Shown here: piece by piece, positions 9,951 through 20,220 of the stretch
Numbering within the stretch: the first letter of the stretch is position 1
Layout of the letters: each line of letters begins with the position of its first letter
Source of the DNA: Spirodela intermedia
Taxonomy: Eukaryota; Streptophyta; Magnoliopsida; Alismatales; Araceae
DNA: 64,000 bases
NCBI GenBank assembly: GCA_902729315.2
Contig: LR746280.1
Location: 220,001-284,000 of the forward strand
Direction of reading: 5' to 3'
Notes under the pieces: generated by a model
Told to the model about the DNA's origin: nothing
Database searches by the model: none
What the model saw: only the letters and a program-made list of their open reading frames with translations
Position numbers and translations under genes: made by a program

Positions 9951-11951
9951 TCGGGAAGCGGTACTCTCAGTGCCAAAGAAGAGAAGCTATATGAATGACC
10001 AAGCAGCCCATTGAGAGGGGAAAGAAGTATATGGGTGACTACCAATATACTTGCTGGGGTGTTGATTCATCATTTATACATATCAATGCAACCTTAAATA
10101 CATGCAGAGTAGTAGAAGTGTCACCAAAGTACCACAAGTGACTAGTAAAGATTATCTTGTTCAATTTTGAGATCCGTTTCAAGTTCATAAATGAAAATTG
10201 AGTGACAAACTTCCTGTCATGTGCATCGGAGCATGTATAACTTCAGCCAATGTCAATATTTCATCTAAAACTATTAGACCTTTGATCAAATTACTCAAGA
10301 AAACACAAAAACCTTCAATTTCGGAGGATCATTGATACACTTCTAACTAAATTAGAAAAGTGGAAGCATCATGCAATCCAACATAGTCATTTATTCCACA
10401 TAGGCATATAATACTCCCACAGACATTAAAACTCATGCCACTACTGTTGCATGAATTTCACGATTAAACAATCAATGGTCACTTTGATTTTCAACTAACA
10501 TATCTCTAGCTCAAATGCAACGTTTGATGGATGAGAATAAAAGAGCAAGTGTAGCCATGACGATATATACAACTTATCAAGACAAAAAGGTGGACACTCT
10601 CTTACCAATAAGACTCCTCCAGCCACTACTAAGACCATAGAGAATCTACAAGGATATCACAATAGATTTCATCAAAGGCTTACCCTCTTTCGATGACTAG
10701 AATGATGTCATGGCCATTGTAGATCGCTTCAGTAAGCATGTGCATTCTGCAGCTCTTGGACATTTACTTTCTAGTTATGTCATAGTAGAAATCTTCATAT
10801 GACATCATCCATTTGCATAAGTTTTCAGCGTCAATTATGACATACTATGACCACATCTTCATGAGCAACTTGTAACAAGCTCTATTCCATCAACAAGGCA
10901 CAACACTCTAGTGGGCAAGTGCTTCTCATATGCAGATCGACGACTAGTTGGACGTGGTCAATCGTGGACTAGAAATGTACCTTTGCCACTTTGTCAGAGA
11001 ACATCCTAAGTAATGACATAAATGACTTTCTTGAGGGGGGGGAGGGGGGAATCTAGTTCAACACGAATTACAACTGCTTCATGGGAACCACCCATTTCCA
11101 TATCGTCTATGGAGGATGCCATGCACCAACTCAAGCAATACTTGGAGCATGCGCAATCAAGGATGAAGGCATTTGTGAACCGTCAATGACGTGAGCTCGA
11201 GTTTGATGTCAGAGACTAGGTCTACCTTTGTCTCCAGCCATTCAAAATCATAGGGCGTATTGGGCCAGTCGCCTACCAGCAAAAACGCTTATCAGCCTGT
11301 GTCCACCTTGTCTTCCACGTGAGGACAATGAAACATTTGCAACATTACTAGTAAACGACGAGCTGCGCTGGATGGCAGAGCCAAGTGCCCTCTAGGACAT
11401 CCAGCATCGTGCTAGTGGGCCGGAACTCTTAATCCAATGGGATGACCTGAAGCCCTTGAAAGAAATGTGGGAACCTGCTCGAGACATCCTCTAACAGTTT
11501 CCGAATTTCTAACTTGAGAGCAAGGTACGAGAATTAGGGGAGAATATTATTGAGTCCTTAGTGGCCACAGGTGGTCCAAGTGGAAGGCGCTCGCCTCAAA
11601 CCCAAGCCAATCTAAACAAGGAGTAGGATCTGACTGGACGGGTGGCGAGCAGCAAACCAAGAAGAGACCACGAATCAACTGAAACATATCCCGTGAATGA
11701 TGGTGGTACGACAGATCTAACATGATAGGTTGTGCGGGGGACGGACGGATCCAGTGATGTCCCACGATAATCTCAAGACCCAACCAAGATGGATAACATT
11801 AAGTACCACGTTCCATTAGATGTAGCCATTAGACTGGAACTTAGAGACATGTCTGATGGAGATGGGGAAGCGGTTTTCTCAAGGCCAAAGAAGAGCGGTT
11901 ATATGAATAACTAAACAGCAAATCATGGGGGGTAGGAAGTATATCAGTGAC
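9951..11951 (+). mobile_element. Degenerate Ty3/gypsy chromovirus remnant
   Basis: Inside intron 1 of the Ran pseudogene. Broken frames on the + strand recall gypsy pol: an integrase core at about 10650-11000 (DFIKGLP, MAIVDRFSKH, VVNRGLEMYL in different frames) and a chromodomain/integrase C-terminus at about 11280-11520 (LLIQWDDL, EPARDIL, QFPNF). Stops and frameshifts are frequent. The ends are marked by diverged direct repeats at 9951-10040 and 11861-11951 (shared blocks include GGGAAGCGGT, GCCAAAGAAGAG and GAAGTATAT), probably LTR pieces. No gag or complete reverse transcriptase was seen, so the element is internally deleted. Confidence 0.75.
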
Positions 11952-12717
11952 TCCGTCTAGAGTTGGAGATTGGCCATCTCACATCGGCTACCTCGAGACC
12001 TAGGAAGTCTCAGTTCCCCTTTCCCTATCTTCCTTGTATTACCAAGTGATCTTCCTTTGTACATTTTTCAATAGGTCAGGTTATTTTATGGAACCAGTCT
12101 TCGTTATCTCAATTTTATTCGTCGGAGAGCCCTCATCAGTGGCCTCATCCATTAATCGGACTTCATCTTTCAGGGAAGACTACGTTTGCCATGAGGCATC
12201 TGACTGGGGAGTTTGAAAAGAAATACGAGCTTATGCCTCTTTTTCACCAGTTTCGGGTAGAAGGGCATCTACCCATCTCCTCAATGTTTTCTTCTTTTTT
12301 TTTTTGCAGCAACCATTGAGGTTGAGGTCCACCCCTTGGACTTGTTCACGAACCGTGAGAAGATCCGCTTCAAACTCTTGGGACACGGCTGGGCAGGAGA
12401 AATTCGGCGGCCTCAAGGATGGGTACTAGTAAGTCTTCCATTCTTGATTGCTTTGAGATCTGAGATGTCGGTCTGTGCGGTGGATGATCGGCGACGACGT
12501 CAAGACCATGGTCAGGAACAAAGTCGCCGTCAAGAACAACCAGGTGAATGCGAAGAAGGTGACCTTCCACCGGAATAAAAACCTCCAGTACTACGAGATT
12601 TCCACGAAGAGCAATTTCAACTTCGATAAGCCCTTCCTCTATCTGGCCAGAAAATTCGCCGGGTGAGGAGAAGAACATCCGCATCTGACTGTCCTCCCAT
12701 CCTGTTTCAACCCCATA

Positions 12718-12773
12718 GAAGACTTGGGTCCCTGAATTCTGCTGCGTTGACCTGGCCAGGGACCCAAGTCTTC
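12718..12773. repeat. Perfect 16-bp inverted repeat
   Basis: Arms GAAGACTTGGGTCCCT (12718-12733) and its exact complement (12758-12773) flank a 24-nt loop, in the 3' part of the Ran pseudogene. The right arm overlaps Ran-derived coding sequence (GDPSLH region), so the left arm is an inverted copy of part of the exon. Confidence 0.95.
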
Positions 12774-12908
12774 ATTGTTGTGGGGTCTCCTGCCCTCGCT
12801 CCCCCCCGAGGTTCAGATCGACTTGGATGCCCAACGACTGTAAGTACATCGAAGCTCCTCCAACCCACCGCCACACAAATCTTCATTGTTGTGGGGTCTC
12901 CTGCCCTC
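12769..12908. repeat. Direct duplication of a 29-bp Ran exon segment
   Basis: The 29 nt at 12769-12797 recur identically at 12880-12908, 111 bp away. The first copy is Ran exon sequence (SPAL region); the second lies in what should be the last intron, next to its CTCTGCAG acceptor. Confidence 0.95.
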
Positions 12909-13360
12909 CCTCATCTCTGCAGGCACGAGGCCGACCTAGCCGCCGCCGCTCATCCGCTCCCGGATGAAGACGACGACGCCTTCGATTAGGCATGGCGGCG
13001 GGGGCAGGGGAAGCTTCTGGAGCTGAGCCCTCATCCAAGAGCTCTGCCTCTGGTATAATCTGCGCTCCGTATCTCTCGGAGAACTTGTCTCAGCCGAGCT
13101 CGAACACGATGGAAGCAGGAAGCCGGCTGGTCGCCAACCAGCGATTCGTTGGAGAAATAACGATGACAGGGACTACACGCCCTTTCGGCTCGAACGTGGT
13201 GGTGAATAATACGTTTATGGCGTCATAAACATACAGTGGGGCCTACCTTGCCCCTCCTGCGGTCGCGAACGAGAGGCAAGTGAACGCGGTGGACCCCATA
13301 AGATTAAAAAGAAAAAAAAACAGCATACGTCATTCACACGTCAGCCAGTTCGGGATCGGG

Positions 13361-13566
13361 CTATAAATAGAACCCAAGCGAAGCCGTGGAGGTTAGTTGC
13401 AGGCGCGTCTTCTCCTTGCGCTGCCGGTGACAGGGCTCTTCCCCCCTCCTCGCGCGGAACCTTCGAAGACTCTGTACATACCGTGTGAGGAGGTCGTCAG
13501 CGAGCGCTCGTTGCGGTCGCGCTCGCCGTGCCGTCGCCGCAAATCGGCGGGGAAAGAGCTCTTCAG
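13361..13566 (+). promoter_or_regulatory. TATA box and 5' UTR exon of the DUF1644 gene
   Basis: CTATAAATAG at 13361-13370 is a consensus TATA box. A leader exon from about 13392 ends at CTTCAG|GTAATTG (exon end 13566). The matching acceptor TTTTTTTCAG|GAACC at 14714 lies 39 nt before the ATG, defining a 1148-bp 5' UTR intron. Confidence 0.8.
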
Positions 13567-14753
13567 GTAATTGTGAAACCCTAGGGTGTTGGGGATCCCA
13601 GGCCTTTTGAGCACGCTCCTCCCCCCGAGTCTCCACTGCACTTTGTGTCTCCGCTTGTGTTGCTCCTGGTGGATTCTTTACGCCAGGTTTCTCCTCTTGC
13701 GAGGTATCAGGATGAGGGTCAATTCTTGTCCATTCCGTCGTTTTTTGGCTTCGATTCGTCGGTGTTAATGTTTTGGTCGTGCGATTGGGTAGGGTTTTGG
13801 TTGATGTTGGATCTTGGGGGACTACTATATCCCTCTGGGGATCAAAGAACGGTCCACACCGGTCTTTGTGTATGACAGGAAATCATTTCAGAGAATTGTC
13901 TGTTTATTTCTATTTGTATGAACGAGGGGAAAATATTGTTTGATTGTACGTAGAAATTCAGCATCACTGTGTTCTCAAAGAGCATTTGCTTTAGGAGAAG
14001 AACGTTGTTATGTTGCACGCGGATTACATCTAATCTTTGCGAAACTATAATAACCTGCTGCACGTTTGTTTTTTGGGGAATTCATTGCCTAGATATCTTT
14101 AATCTTTTACAGGTCTTAAACAGTTGAAAAGGTATATATCAGCAGCAGTAGTGGATAGCTAATGTACAGGCTCTGCCATGATCTCATTACATGATTCGCT
14201 TACGCTCGATTCACCGTGTGATTAAAATCATAGCGATAAGTGAATGTAAGTAGCAATAAGTAAACCTGATTGTAACCGTTTCGTGTGCCAGCTCGTGGAG
14301 AATCATCTTCTTGTTAGGCTTCTCCCCCCGTATTTCCCTGAAGCATATATATACAGGAACAATGGTCTTATGAAACTGTAAATATGTTTTTTGTTCCTTG
14401 GAGATGGCCGCTGTGGGTTAGGCTTCTAATCACAATCTGTGCGAAATTAAAAATTACCTTATTTGAATTGCGTGCTTTTGTTGATCTGTTTAAGCAAGAG
14501 TTTGATTCAGCTTCGTCTATGTCGCTGCTATCCTGACTTCTGAAACTTAGTTGTATAATGATGTTTTAGTATTGATCTTGCACAAGAATCATACTCGTTT
14601 TATTTGAACTGCTGAATTAACCTGTGTGGTTGAATCTCGTTCAGATTGCAGGATATCTAAACTTTCGGAAGAAGGGTGCTATTTTTTTACTAAATCTCTG
14701 ATGATTTTTTTCAGGAACCAAAATATACGGTTATCCTTGACTACTCTGCCACC

Positions 14754-15716
14754 ATGCCAAAGGATAGAACCCGTTCGGTGTCCTTTGAACGGCATTTGCA
14801 CGCACCTTACCCTCGTGGCTCTTCCAGTTATCAGAAAGGATCTTCATCGTCCTCGCAGTACTCAAATGAACCAGCTGCCTCAGATGCAGACATCAAAGAA
14901 TGGGAAGAAGCTCGATGCCCTGTGTGTATGGAGCATCCTCACAATGCAGTTCTCCTCCTCTGCGCCTCCCATGATAAGGGCTGTCGACCATACATGTGCG
15001 ACACAAGCTACAGGCATTCAAACTGCCTCGATCAGTTCCGCAAGGCTTCTACGAGTAGTGCCCCATGCCAAGAGAACAAGGGGGATGAGAAATCTCTCAA
15101 TCTATTATGCCCACTCTGCCGTGGAGGGGTGAAAAGTACGATTGTTATATCTGCAGCCCGTACCTTCATGAATGCCAAAGTTCGGGACTGCTCGCTTGAG
15201 TCATGTAAATTTAGTGGAACATATAGAGAATTGAGAAAGCATGCAAGAATGGAGCACTCCGCCATGCGGCCGTCAGATACCGACCCAGAGAGACAGCGTG
15301 ACTGGACAAGGATGGAGCGGCAGCGTGACATTGGCGACCTGCTCAGCACCATTCAGCCCCTCTTCATTGATGGAAGAGAAGCCGCTGTCATTGGCAGCAG
15401 CGAGGAGGAGGTTGGAGCATCTGTGTATATGAGCCCCCGCTTTCTCATCTCTCTGTATGTGCGGATTCCTCAGCAAGAGGATGAAGGTGCTTCGCAGCTT
15501 CATCCTCGCTTGGTCATCTCCTTTGGCCCAAGAAGCGAATCTATGCAAGTGAGGAATCAGAGGAGACCCCGGCCACAGTGGGGGGAGATCTTCGATGGGG
15601 AGCGACCTACTGATGCCGGGGATGACACGGATGACCCTGTCGTCGAAGAGGTGCGCCCTTCTTCTCGTCGGCGCAGAAGATGGATGAGGATGTCAGATGA
15701 TGAGGACTTGCTCTGA
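14754..15716 (+). CDS. DUF1644 zinc-finger protein
   Basis: Uncharacterised plant family with a RING-like Cys/His region; rice members have been described as stress-induced. Single coding exon, 320 aa, start in the good context ACCATGCC just after a 5' UTR intron. The N-terminus is Ser-rich. The conserved core spans about residues 45-165: EEARCPVCMEHPHNAVLLLC, KGCRPYMCDTSYRHSNCLDQF, LLCPLCRGGV and SCKFSGTYRELRKHARMEH, the last C2H2-like. The region after about residue 180 carries the WTRMERQRDIGDLLSTIQ block typical of the family and ends in an acidic/Arg-rich tail with an RRRRRW cluster that could act as a nuclear signal. Biochemical function is unknown. The family call is confident; any ubiquitin-ligase role would be inference. 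Confidence 0.92.
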   Translation: MPKDRTRSVSFERHLHAPYPRGSSSYQKGSSSSSQYSNEPAASDADIKEWEEARCPVCMEHPHNAVLLLCASHDKGCRPYMCDTSYRHSNCLDQFRKASTSSAPCQENKGDEKSLNLLCPLCRGGVKSTIVISAARTFMNAKVRDCSLESCKFSGTYRELRKHARMEHSAMRPSDTDPERQRDWTRMERQRDIGDLLSTIQPLFIDGREAAVIGSSEEEVGASVYMSPRFLISLYVRIPQQEDEGASQLHPRLVISFGPRSESMQVRNQRRPRPQWGEIFDGERPTDAGDDTDDPVVEEVRPSSRRRRRWMRMSDDEDLL

Positions 15717-16117
15717 CAGCCCGGAAGCCACACAGCGTACGTCTGGGGCTATGGAGGCTCTGCAACCAGTGCTTTTCTCGGGTATGCATGCTCCCTTAGT
15801 TGCTTCGATTTCGTCTCGTTGATATTCTGGGTCGTCGCCTCCTGGGAAGGTTGCCCACTCTTCTTTTTTCGCTATTCAGCATCCGTTTTAAGCTTCACCG
15901 TGGCCCTCTGATCGGGTGGCTTTCTAGAGCGCTGAAATGGGTTGTCCTGCAGCAGATGCAGCCTGTATGGAAAGTAGCGCTACGAGCAGGAAGTTCTGCT
16001 CCTGGAAGGAAGAAGCTAAGGGGGACAGGGAAAAGAAGACCTAGGAATGCTGCTGCTGCTGCTGCTGCTGATCTTCTCAAGTAGTTGAGAATGAATGATT
16101 GTTCTATGGGGCCTCCT

Positions 16118-16172
<55 letters not shown>

Positions 16173-16389
16173 TTGTATAAGCAAGCATTGGATTCAGCGG
16201 GTTGGCCAGTAGCCAAATCTTGTGTGTCATATTCCGGTGAGACCTGTTCCGTCAACTACGAGGGAGAGGGGGCTTTTCCTCTAGGAGTATCTAGCTCGAT
16301 CCAGTTCTTACAGAGTTTTCAACTACGAATCCCAGGCTTAGAGAGAAGTATAATGAACTGACCCAAGGTTACAGTCGATTTTAAAGTGC

Positions 16390-16442
<53 letters not shown>

Positions 16443-16702
16443 CCTGGCCGTCGGCAGCAGGATATACAGTGGAATCCGGGAGAGAAGCACGCAGACATGA
16501 TTGAGTCCAGAAGCCCTGCACCACAAAACTCTAGGAGAAAGAAATGCAGACTCTAGATAGAACATGGGTTCAAAACCATGTGACCCAGACCCACGAAGAA
16601 CTCACTACCCATCTGCCAATAATCATCATATTATCCAACGATCACAAACCCACAAGGTTTTCGATTTGATTGTTCGAGAATAGGCGGGGAAAATGCGGGA
16701 AA
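15717..16702. other. 3' flank of the DUF1644 gene with two CT microsatellites
   Basis: No gene seen. It contains a GCT-rich stretch near 16048-16070, (CT)n at 16119-16168 and (CT)n at 16392-16439. The right end should include the 3' UTR of the convergent thioesterase gene. Confidence 0.7.
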
Positions 16703-19113
16703 TCAGGAGGTGGACCCGCCGAGTCCCAAGCTTGTCGTGAGCCACTTGCAGACGTCGTCCATCTCCTCGGGGATCGTGTAATGCCCAAGCCTGCGAGGAG
16801 AAGAGAGATGTCAGACGAAGAAACGAGGGCCGGGGGGGAAGGGAGGCGGCTATTGACTTGGTTGGTTGAATCGAGGGGAAAGGGTGCCCACCCATTGTAG
16901 GTCTTGAAGGTGAGATTCTGGAATCCAGAGGAAGCCAAGACCTTGGAAGAACCGTCCCCATATTTGTAGAGGACCACGTCGTCCCCTGAAAGACGGCAGC
17001 AAAGGAAGAGCAATACAGTCTGAAGCATCAGACACGCCCACCAAGATCGGCGAGAGATTTCTCAGAAGATAGTTTGAATCCTAAATTAAACGGAGCAAAC
17101 CCGCGAGGAATTATACCGGAGACAGTCAAATAGCACCCAAAGAAAAGAGCTTTATGATGCGGAGAGGGGAGGGTGGGGGGTTGATTAGCCACCAAGAAAA
17201 GAGCTTTCTTTATTTATTTTTTCAGGATTCACAGAGGACAGGCTAATCACCGAAAACCAAGTGCTCAAGAACAACAACTGCTATCTATCCACGGCGTAAA
17301 AAGGTAGGAGAATAAAGAGGCAAGAAGCCCAGCGCTGCAGCTTTGAGATACCTTTTCCATGGCAAAGCAAGATCGGCAAAGCCGCAGCACGACTTCCAGC
17401 TTCTTGGGAGCCTTCTACCTTGCCCTTCAGTATCCTGGCCAGGCCAAAAAGGTGAACAGAGAACCACGGAGAACAGTCAGTCAGTCAGTCAGTCAGTCAG
17501 TCAGTCAGTCAGTCAGCTGTATCTCACCCCCCGGTGGGGCCGGCAGAACCTATTCCATAGCCAACAAAAGATTACGAGGGATTGCATGGTAGGCATCTCT
17601 CTGTCTCATACTGATCATCGCAGAAGTAGACCTGCGATTTGTGAAGATGGGCCTAACTTTGTCATCACCAACTGGCTTCAAGTCGGAAGGGATGGAACCA
17701 ACAATTCCAGCATTATATCATGGCAGATGGTTTCTCCAGGGTCGAACACACCCCCATTTTATACTAGCAGCTACTCGATCCAGATGGGCTTACAAACCTG
17801 GAGCATGGAAGCCAGCCGCTCAGACCAACGGCAGCCCTGATGTTGACTGGGTACGGGTTCTCGTTCCCATATTTCCCAAGGGCATGGCAAGTAGCCGAGT
17901 ACAGAGCCGTCGCAGCGCCCATGCTGAAGCCCCCGACGCCAAGTTTGACTGCACACCAACGCGTCGGAAAACAATCATGACGCCACCAAAGTCAACGGAG
18001 GAACCAACCGAGAAATCGTTGGAGGCCTACTGTCAGAGGGCTCCGTGGACAGGAGGTTCGCCACGTGGGCAGCTGACGCATCCAAGCCCTCCACATCGTC
18101 AGGCCCGTCCTCCGAGAGTTCCCCCACGTCGAACCCTGCCACAGAAAATCGCCCCAGATTGGAAGGAGGACGGCTTGGGGATACACAGCGAGATGCTCAA
18201 AGCGGGAGATTAATCTCTCACATGCCGTGCAGGGGAATCCGCCGAAGACCGCTACAGGTCTGGTCGGAGCGGTTGGACATATCCACTTAATCTGTACGTG
18301 GGCATTTTGTGGAGTTGAGCTCCGTCAGAGACGGCATAAATAACATAGTATCTCCATCAAAATCTAAATACTTTGTGTGATCGTAGGATGAAGACTAAGA
18401 TGAACAGAGCTCATATCAAAGAACATAAGGATCGATGAGTGATCATCCATACGTTCGGGAGAGGAAGCGTCTCTAGGAGTTGCGACCAGCTGAAAAAAGA
18501 AAAATTAAAGATCAATGATGCATGATGAAAATATTACGAGAAAACGGACAGATAAATCCATGCAGCATATTGACGTATCTGGGTTTGACCCAGATCAAAA
18601 CCATAAGTTATACCAGTGGATGATGATGATGATGATGCCCGGCCACACACACACACACACACAAACACTCCCAGGAGGCAAGCATGAGCAACTTCAGATC
18701 AGATCATATCATCATCAGAAGTTACGAAGATCGTTCTAGCCATGCTCACAAAATCGGCTGAAAAATCTTGGTTCACACAGTTCATGAGGCTTCCAGTCCC
18801 AGGTACTCGATGGGTTTGGACAGGCAGCAGTTTTCAGAACCAAGAGAGGAATGATGAGAAAAAAGATGGACCAATACCTAGAACCATTATCGCCTAGCCC
18901 ATGAAGCCAGACGACGGTAGCTTCATGCCTTCCCTTGGGGCGCACCACATGGGTTCTCCCGAATTCGAACGACCTCCTGGCACCTGCGTGATTCCATCAA
19001 GTTCAGCCTTAGATCGAATCCCTGATGATGATCCGACAGAAAAAACCCCTATGAAACCAAGTTGCGATGAAGCCTAGATTACCAGAGGCGAGAGAACTGC
19101 TTCCATGGCTCAT
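16703..19113 (-). CDS. Acyl-protein thioesterase-like alpha/beta hydrolase
   Basis: Predicted serine hydrolase that removes fatty acyl groups from proteins (APT/lysophospholipase family, Arabidopsis At5g20060 type). Nine exons: complement(join(16703..16790,16892..16985,17352..17434,17798..17948,18031..18135,18222..18291,18453..18489,18878..18983,19083..19113)), 254 aa, a normal size. All junctions keep frame. Landmarks in order: MSHGSSSLAS start, VVRPKGRHEATVVWLHGLGD, WICPTAPTRPV, GGFPCTAWFDVG, nucleophile GFSMG (Ser125), GLSGWLPCSR, LLCHGKGDDVV (Asp196), GLGHYTIPEEM (His229). The triad Ser-Asp-His is therefore complete. No signal peptide, so probably cytosolic. Exon 3 is only 37 nt. The intron between exons 6 and 7 holds a (CAGT)n repeat. 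Function is inferred from the family. Confidence 0.95.
17474..17516. repeat. (CAGT)n tetranucleotide repeat
   Basis: About ten CAGT units in an intron of the thioesterase gene, 40 bp upstream (gene sense) of the exon at 17352-17434. On the gene strand it reads ACTG. Confidence 0.95.
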
Positions 19114-20009
19114 CTCCGCGCGACGGAGACTCCTCCCTCGATGGCCGACGAGCGCTCGCAAGGACTGCTGCAGCTCTCCGACGGTACAGAGCCCGGCCGA
19201 CTGCTCTGTTTAAGCCAAATCCGGGAAATGGCGTACGAATATCCTCCCTGAAAAGTCCCATAGGGAGTGTGGTCAGAATTGGGAGGGAGGAAGACGACGA
19301 AGCTCCCCTTCAGGAAAGGAATCCATCGAACATATGGGGGAGAGAGAGAGAGAGAGAGAGGGATGGTGCTGGTGGGTTCTCCTCCCGGGGATAGACGAAG
19401 ATGGAAGGGGGAAAGAGGAGCGACAACGCCCACGAGCGGGGAATATCTCCATGAAATTCCGCCCTCCGGCCAATCTCTTCCCTTTCCCTCGAATCGGAAC
19501 ACTCATAAACCTAAATCGCGGGCACTGAGGGAAAGAGGAATCCAGGAGAAAGAAATGCGGAGGAAACGGCGACGGGGGCGAGGGAGCTTCAGAGGGGAAG
19601 AACGAGCTTCTCGCCCGTTCTCTACGAACCTGAATCAGCTGCAAGCGCACGTAACCCCTCTTGTTTCCTCCCCTCTAAATGATATATATCTACGTATTTG
19701 TAATATCTTCACGGGAGATCCGCTCACAGAACGCGAAGAACACTGAGGACCTCTGCTGGGATCGTCCGATCATAAAACTTCCTCCAGGCGCCGAGAACAG
19801 AGGAATCCGATGACCGACCTGGGTGAGGTGGGGATGGGAAAGTGAACGGATTCCTATTGGTCGCGCAGGAGCAGAATCCGGCGCCTTCAAACCCTAATAT
19901 GATGGGGGACAATACGACACCGTAAAAAAAAACCCAACTTTCTTCGTACGACTTTTTTACACCAATAACCAGAAAACTCAGTTGACCGTGGATGGGGTGG
20001 TCTGAGATC

Positions 20010-20048
<39 letters not shown>

Positions 20049-20220
20049 CACACGCATACACACATCCGCTTCCCAGAAGCCTTACCAGTCGTCTGGATGA
20101 TGGAAGGAGAAGATCAGCGGAGGCAGTTAGGCGGCGAGGGTCTGCGTGAGGTGGGGTGGCGTTTGATAGGGAGAGGCTTCGGCCCACCTTCGGAATCGGC
20201 CAGAGCCGCCCTCCCCAACG
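19114..20220. other. Divergent promoter region, thioesterase / PPR
   Basis: Shared upstream region of two divergently transcribed genes. The thioesterase leader (-) contains a GA tract at 19343-19361 (CT on its sense strand); a TATATAT-like element lies at 19681-19690. The PPR side (+) has (CT)n followed by CA-rich sequence at 20013-20063. No other gene seen. Confidence 0.5.

Larger units (their letters stand above)
9829..12989 (+). pseudogene. Ran GTPase pseudogene with introns retained
   Basis: Derived from the small GTPase Ran (nuclear transport). Exon 1 (9829-9889) encodes a Ran-like N-terminus with FKLVIVGYGGTG, where functional Ran has VGDGGTGKT. Exon 2 starts at 12174 (GKTTFAMRHLTGEFEKKYE); its donor after 12230 is TT instead of GT. 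Exon 3 (12310-12428) resumes in the right phase (PTIEVEVHPLDLFTN), then a 1-nt insertion shifts frame before WDTAGQEKFGGL. About 35 codons after the DGYY region, up to NKxD, are missing. The next block (12510-12664) has NKVA instead of NKVD, then LQYYEIS and KPFLYLARK. The last parts carry further frameshifts, a duplicated segment and an inverted repeat, yet the acidic tail LPDEDDDAFD and stop (12989) survive. Preserved intron positions mark it as a decayed gene duplicate, not a processed copy. Intron 1 holds a retroelement. Confidence 0.93.

Noticed and set aside
12992-13228. 78-aa frame after the Ran pseudogene
   Set aside because: No recognisable domain, sits in the promoter side of the DUF1644 gene, no homology recalled.
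18031-18135. Apparent frameshift in thioesterase exon 5
   Set aside because: Came from miscounting a G run; three G are present and the frame GLDASAAHV is intact.
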